Shown: one piece after another, positions 58,401-64,000 of the stretch | Layout of the letters: every line of letters starts with the position of its first letter | How positions within the stretch are numbered: position 1 is the stretch's first letter | Source of the DNA: Sindora glabra | Lineage: Eukaryota > Streptophyta > Magnoliopsida > Fabales > Fabaceae | DNA length: 64,000 bases | Assembly (NCBI GenBank): GCA_020226215.1 | Contig: CM035235.1 | Span: 39,543,457-39,607,456 of the forward strand | Direction of reading: 5' to 3' | Translations under genes and position numbers: made by a program | Notes under the pieces: model-generated | The model's input: the letters and a program-made list of their open reading frames with translations, nothing else | The model's database searches: none | Told to the model about the DNA's origin: nothing

Positions 58401-59924
58401 AAATCATAATTCCATCAACATAAGCAAATTCTATAAGCCAAACTAATCACTTATTTCTTTAGGGGATATGGAAAAGTTTATAATCAAATAAATAATATTT
58501 AATCTCAAATTTAATTAAATATGACTACAAACATAATGCTAACACTAAAACAATATATAAGTCAATATGATCTCAATGATCTTATTAGATACCACCCACC
58601 AAAAAAATCTCCAAATAATAAGAATGTAATTTATGTCCATTCATTTATGTAACAAAATTATCATCAATTCAAATGAAATTGGTTACATTCTTAGAAGAAA
58701 TCCTAGGCATATTATCATATATTCCCCTTTGAGCAGAACATATAACATGTATTAGGTCATCCCTTTTGAAATAATAAGGAGTCAATGAAGGAAATACATA
58801 AGCATTGAAAAACCTATCCCTTTTAAGCAAATAAATATCAAGTTAGGGCATTGCCTACCCTAAAAGCTTTATTTGCTTCCAATTAGAAAACATAATGACC
58901 CTTTTTGGGTAGATTATTGTATGTAATAATAAAAAATTTCCTCACAACTAGAGGAATTATTTTTGAACTAACATTTATTTTGCCATATAAATTATCTCAT
59001 ATTGACACATATTGCCTAAAATTCCTGTATACTTAACCAACATGTATGCATGTGATCTAATAAGCAAGAGATAATAAATATACATTTTGGTATATCCCAA
59101 AATCATAAATTTCGTACATTTTAACAACCTCAAACAAATAATTATGAGCATACTCAATCACAACTAAAGTAGTTTAATATATAGCACATAGAGAGGCTCA
59201 AAATATTTATTTATTTTTAAAGATTTATGCCACCAATAAATTGAGATCAATATGGGAATAAATTTAAAAAAACTAATATAACTTCGCTTAAATTACCATC
59301 AACGTGCTTCTTGTTATAAACATAAATTATTCAAATTTACATATATCCAAAGATATTAGACTATTATAGTGTAACTCAATTGGTTTGTGTGGGACTTATA
59401 TGTGGCTCAATCTCTTATTCTTGAAAATAGTTAAGATTAATGGAAGTTTTCATTTTGTAATCCTTGGCCATCATGGAATGCAATTAAAACAAAAAAAATG
59501 ATTAGTATCAATTATAATTTTGAAAAAAAAATGATACTATTCATAGTAAAAGTTATAATTCAAGATAAAATTGCAACATTAGTTAATAGGCTATTCAGAC
59601 TTTATGGCAATAATTCTTTATGTGATAATAATTATGAAAAAAAAAATCTAAGTACATCATTATATTCTCTATTTTGGGTAGAATATAAAACATGTTAGTC
59701 AATACCTTCCTCATAAAGCTAATATAAAGATATCATAATTTTTGAAAATTCATCCCCTTTAGATAGATAAACATTTTAAAATGATATATCCTCAACCATG
59801 ATACCTTGTGTCTCATACTAAAAATTACCTTATATAATAACTCCTTTTGAGCAAAAGATTATATAAGATAACCTAATTACAATTCCATGACCTTTGAATA
59901 AGAAAATATATTCTTTTAAGTTCT
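55420..59924. other. Interior AT-rich DNA, no coding recognised
   Basis: No retroelement domain or host exon could be read. Open frames at 56259-56444, 57239-57448, 58975-59157 and 59498-59698 are short, with no recognisable motif. CCCCTTTGAGCAGAA near 58723 and similar CCTTTTGAGCA near 59841 suggest internal duplication on a larger scale. Confidence 0.35.
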
Positions 59925-60341
59925 ATAAGTGAGCTATTTTGGTAGTCAATTACTCATATCTATTATTGAAAAAATTCTTAAATAGCTAAAATAAAAAAAC
60001 AATTAAATTGTATGAACTCTTAAATTGCATACCCAATCTTATGTATGTAATCAACCATTTCTGATGAGATATCAAATATCGATGTATCTCAATTGACCTT
60101 AAATATAATATTGTAATCTTTGATAAAAAAAAAAATACTCTACTAATATCCATAAGTGAGTCATTTTGGCAATTATACTCTTATAACTATTAATGAAAAT
60201 TTTTCTTAAGCCATAAAAATAAAAATAAATTAAAATTGACCAAAACTTTGATTGGCATACTCAATCGTATGTTATGCAATAAACCACTCCTAATAAGATA
60301 TCCAAACTTGATGCATCTCAATTTACTTGCAAATAATGTTG
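59925..60341. repeat. 227-bp imperfect tandem duplication
   Basis: ATAAGTGAG at 59925 and 60152 begin units that share CATTTTGG, CTATTA-TGAAAA, GCATAC(C/T)CAATC-TATGT, AATAAACCA-like and ATGxATCTCAATT blocks in order. Divergence is considerable. Confidence 0.65.
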
Positions 60342-60559
60342 CACAAAAATGGCTTTGAATACAATTTAAAACTAATTTAATTATAATTTTTTATTATGTT
60401 CACTCTTCAAGAATAAAAAATATGATTATTTAAAATCATTCTATGGGGAGTAATCTTCATCAATGGGTTGCAAATCACTTCACTTTATTTTTAGAAAATT
60501 TCATAATTTTATTTTACTAAAAAATTATTTTAAATATTTTAAAACTAAATAATTATACA

Positions 60560-61080
60560 ATGAATAATTTAAAAGATGTAGGAAACAAGCTTGTAAAGTT
60601 GCGCTTATGCATTACTGGTGCGCGTGAGTAGATGAAATGCACCTAATTTTATCTTTTTGACTTTTGCATAATTTTCGTCCATTAATGTCTCAAATGGCCC
60701 TTTAATAAAACATGAAAAAGGAAGATAGGATTAAGGTCAAATACTTGACCCTTAAAGCTGAACCCTTGCATTGTACCATTTTACCGAAAAACCATTTAGT
60801 TAATAGGGATGAAATCAAAATAAAAAGGAACAAAAACTAAAATGCTTATCTTCTTTCTCAATTTTGGCAATTTGCCGTTAACACACAAGTCAAGCTTTTA
60901 TGACGGTAATTTCCAATGCAATTTCCATCCCAATTTAATTGGAAGATCACTGGTGATTGATATGCCTCCATCATCGACCCCAATTCAGGTAGAAAGCACT
61001 ATTAACCATCCTAGAAACAATTACCCAATAATGGAATTTTTACGAAAAATTAAAAAAAAGTTTGGTTAAAATTCATCTTT
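60560..61080 (+). other. Stretch of more balanced composition, no gene established
   Basis: Base composition is less AT-biased than its flanks (for example GGTGCGCGTGAG near 60618). A 75-codon plus-strand open frame at 60842-61069 has mixed amino-acid composition, including VIDMPPSSTPIQVEST. It has no recognisable motif, no companion exons and no clear splice signals. Could be a remnant of a gene or of a transposon. Confidence 0.25.
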
Positions 61081-61735
61081 CGAAAACTTTTTCATCAACC
61101 CAATTTATTCTATAATTTAATAGGTGAATTATGCTACTTAAATCACATAAAAATTCAGAATTAAAGCAAAATAACATGTTAATTTAAAAATCTCAATTTA
61201 GGAGCCTTAATACACATAAAAAATATCAATTTCCAAAATTATATTTGAATAACATCATATTTGATTATTTGAATTTTCTCCAATGATAAATTCTCATAAA
61301 AAATAAATTTATATAAAATAACAACAATTAATAGATTGTATGATTTTGTTTGAGGAATCATAGTTATAAAGTCTTATTAAGAATCATAATCAAATCAATA
61401 CAGAATATGGATTTTAATTTTACATGTGCATGCTTTAATACTACATTTAAGAATTTAATCAAGACCACATATAAGAAATATTAAATCATCATATATTGAA
61501 GTAAATTTATGCACCTAATAAATCATCCATATATAATCAGCGAAAGTAAGTGAACTAGTGTTAACTAATTTTTCCTTTTTGCTCTTCTATGTTATGACAA
61601 CTCTTAATGAGTAGAATCCATTCAATAGAAGTGAAAAAATGATTTAGACATAATCCTTCTTAATTGAATTCTAATAATCTTCCTTATAAAAGGCTTATTA
61701 GCCCTTGAGCCTGCATAATCACTAAACTATATTAA

Positions 61736-61737
<2 letters not shown>

Positions 61738-61790
<53 letters not shown>
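61738..61790. repeat. (AT)n microsatellite, about 53 bp
   Basis: Uninterrupted AT run inside the right LTR-like copy. It is absent at the homologous place in the left copy (about 55275), so it expanded after the two separated. Confidence 0.95.
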
Positions 61791-61792
<2 letters not shown>

Positions 61793-61932
61793 TATGCCCA
61801 TATCTTGTTAGATTATAATTTTAAATTAGATCTCAAGTATATCTTAGAATAGGATTAAATTTTAATTAATTTATTTTATTAAATCAAAATTTTCAATTAA
61901 TAGGAATTCCCCTGATAAAAAATCTAATAGAT

Positions 61933-64000
61933 TTAACTTCAAACTTTCTATAATGTATTATCAAAATAATTATTATGACTTTCATAATTGTAATACAAAA
62001 AAGTTAGAAATATTAATAGATTTCAATTATTTGTGGTTCTTTTTTAAGTCATGTTTCTAATCTCTTTTGTATCATAATTTATCTAAATTTATACTTTTTT
62101 TATTTTGATTTATCATTAAAATTCAAATTAATTAACTTAATGAATGAAAAGGGCTCGTATATACTTCTTTCAAAACTAATTGTAATTACTTAAAACATAT
62201 ATAATTATTAAAAAATTATATTTTTATCTACCTAAAAATTTAAATTAACTTAATAAATTATATATAAAAAATTAGAATGACTCATATATTATATATATCT
62301 TTTAAAAACTCACAATGATTACATTAAAAATAAAAAATTATAACTTCTCATTTTTAATTTCCCATAAAAATTAAAATCAACTTAATAAAATTTTGCTTAT
62401 AAAACATTCAATCTTAATTGACCTAAGCCAATTATTTCATAGTTATTAGATAAATTGGCAATATTGTGATTAGTTAAAATTTGCAAGAGTAATTTTGTAT
62501 TTCTATTCAACTTACCAAAAGGAAAGTGAGTATTTTGTGGGAAGTAGAAGTATGGAACTTCTTGAAAAGTCTTACTTTCTCCATTTTTTTTAAATAATAA
62601 TCAATTTAATAATTCACTTATTTCATACTTCTTAAAATTTTTATTTTCCATGTAATTTTCTCTCAAAAAAACCATTCCTAAATTTTGCATTTAAGTGTGC
62701 TTTATCATAAGGTATTGGCTAATCTAATTTAAAAGATAATTTAAATTTAAGAGAAAACATAATATTGAGTCTCTCATTTATAATGATGGTAATTATTATA
62801 TTTTTAAAATTTTATAACTAATACCATTGGTATCTTATTTTTATTTTTTGTTATAATTATCTATTTTTTACTTCACTTGTAACACTAAAATAATGATGAA
62901 AAGAAACAATACAACTAAAAAAGCAAATATGTATCTTAACTACTACAATAATTTTCATTTATTTTAATATTAAAAGTGAAAAAAAGGACAAATAATTATA
63001 ACAAAATAAAAAATAAGAAACTAATAGGGCTAGTTATGAAATTTGAATGATATAATAGGCATCACTTTTATAAATGAGAAACTTATTATTGAGTTTACTC
63101 TTCAATTTAAATAATTTTAAAGATGATTATTTTATCATAAAAAAATATATGTTACAATTTTTAGTAAATTTCTCCAAGTGAAATAACTATTTCAAGAATT
63201 AGAGCATTAATAGCTTTTGTCCTTCCAATAAGAGTCATCTTTGGAACTGAAACACATTTCCATTGACAAATAAAGTCTGTTAGGGTGTCATAACCCTTCC
63301 CAAGCCTTGACTATTATAAAAGCTAATCAATTAATTTTTACCAGCCCAACCTATTTTTCCTTATTAATACACATGTGCATGTATAAGATAATGAAGAAAA
63401 CTATCAAGGAAGACATAATTGAAATATACAAGAATTATATTTATCAAAAAAGATCTACAATGAAGAGAAGTTAAGCATGCTTATAATTTATTTTAGTTTA
63501 AAGATAAGCTAGCTAGCTAACCCTAGTAGAGAAAAGTTTTTAGGTTCTCTACCCTTTTTCCTTTACAGTTCAAGACTAAAAAAAATCTATTTATAACCAA
63601 ACATATCTACTACTACATGTAACAATACAAGAAAGCTCCCACGGGATTTATCCTTATGGTGGTGGTGGTGATGGTGGAGTCCTCTTAATTTAACAATCCG
63701 CAATGATAAAACACAAAATGGGTAACTTGGGACTTAGTGAGTAAATATTCTAATATGAAGAAATCATAGAACAAACTTAGCCTTATCAACCAAATTTACC
63801 CTTCTTTCATACAAGTCCTACCCTTACACATGTCATAACAAATTTCATCAACAATCATATCATCCATGTGTACATAATAATAAAAAATATCTTAACACAT
63901 TTAGCTTATCAACATCAACATAATATTATTTCAAACAAGAAAAATGGAAAATAAGTAAATCTCCTTATAATTCACATCTTTTCTTATCCTTTACAAGCTC
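61933..64000. other. AT-rich intergenic DNA to the window end
   Basis: No gene. Blocks near 62520-62640 (GGGAAGTAGAAG, CTTCTTGAAAAGTC) resemble the dispersed family at 6446-6927. A GGT trinucleotide run lies at 63658-63677, where the opposite strand would read as a histidine/threonine/proline-type repeat, without supporting frame. Confidence 0.4.
63658..63677. repeat. (GGT)n microsatellite
   Basis: About six GGT units with one interruption (GAT), the only trinucleotide run of this kind in the window. Confidence 0.85.

Larger units (their letters stand above)
55231..61932 (-). mobile_element. Possible antisense LTR element with decayed LTRs
   Basis: 55231-55419 and 61686-61932 share a long ordered set of blocks: ATAAAAGGCT, a TATATTAACT-like segment, TTAGAT-ATAATTTTAA, AGGATTAAATTTTAATTAAT and a final AATAG...AAAAATTCTGACA-like end. 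Right of 55419, the minus strand reads TTGGAGAATG just before TGTCAGAAT, resembling a polypurine tract followed by a copia-type LTR start. No primer-binding site was found near 61.6 kb and no pol domain was read in the 6.2 kb between, so the element call is tentative. Two copies of one dispersed repeat would look the same. Confidence 0.35.

Overview
This is a 64 kb piece of flowering-plant nuclear DNA, most likely from a eudicot. It is very AT-rich and strongly CpG-depleted. It carries one recognisable host gene, with plant-type GT-AG introns, and is otherwise filled with decayed transposable elements, AT microsatellites and old tandem repeats. No bacterial, organellar, tRNA, rRNA or CRISPR feature was seen. 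Family calls rest on my own reading of translations and termini; no database search was run.

Layout. 0-2.9 kb: non-coding, with a probable foldback element. 2.9-7.2 kb: an antisense Ty1/copia remnant (minus-strand primer-binding site, pol/RNase H fossil, LTR-like repeats) holding two nested terminal-inverted-repeat elements. 10.0-22.3 kb: a complete but apparently non-coding LTR retrotransposon of Ty3/gypsy appearance, with two LTRs, primer-binding site, polypurine tract and a 5-bp target duplication. It has been invaded twice: by an inverted solo LTR of the same family inside the body, and by an unrelated solo LTR inside the right LTR. 24.3-30.0 kb: a nearly full-length, heavily mutated non-LTR retrotransposon (L1-type LINE) with gag-like, endonuclease, reverse-transcriptase, zf-RVT and RNase H fossils. 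30-42 kb: AT-rich intergenic DNA with tandem duplications, microsatellites and two Helitron-like terminal hairpins.

42.3-45.3 kb is the only gene island. It holds an F-box/PP2 lectin-domain gene of the PP2-A13 type, with three exons, a 5' leader and a polyadenylation signal. As written, exon 3 contains a frame break that separates the F-box half from most of the PP2 domain. A 155-bp GC-rich exon-like fragment lies just upstream on the other strand.

47.6-51.1 kb: a very degenerate tandem array of roughly 14 units spaced about 190-350 bp apart. 51.7-53.1 kb: a CACTA-like element, abutted at 53.1-54.1 kb by a hAT-like non-autonomous element with a near-perfect 8-bp target duplication. 55.2-61.9 kb: a possible further antisense LTR element, again with internal tandem duplications. 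The remainder is featureless AT-rich DNA.

I found no convincing new molecular system. The most useful observations are the frame break in the F-box/PP2 gene, the filled/empty-site record in the sister LTRs, the fossil tandem array, and the exon-like fragment next to the gene.
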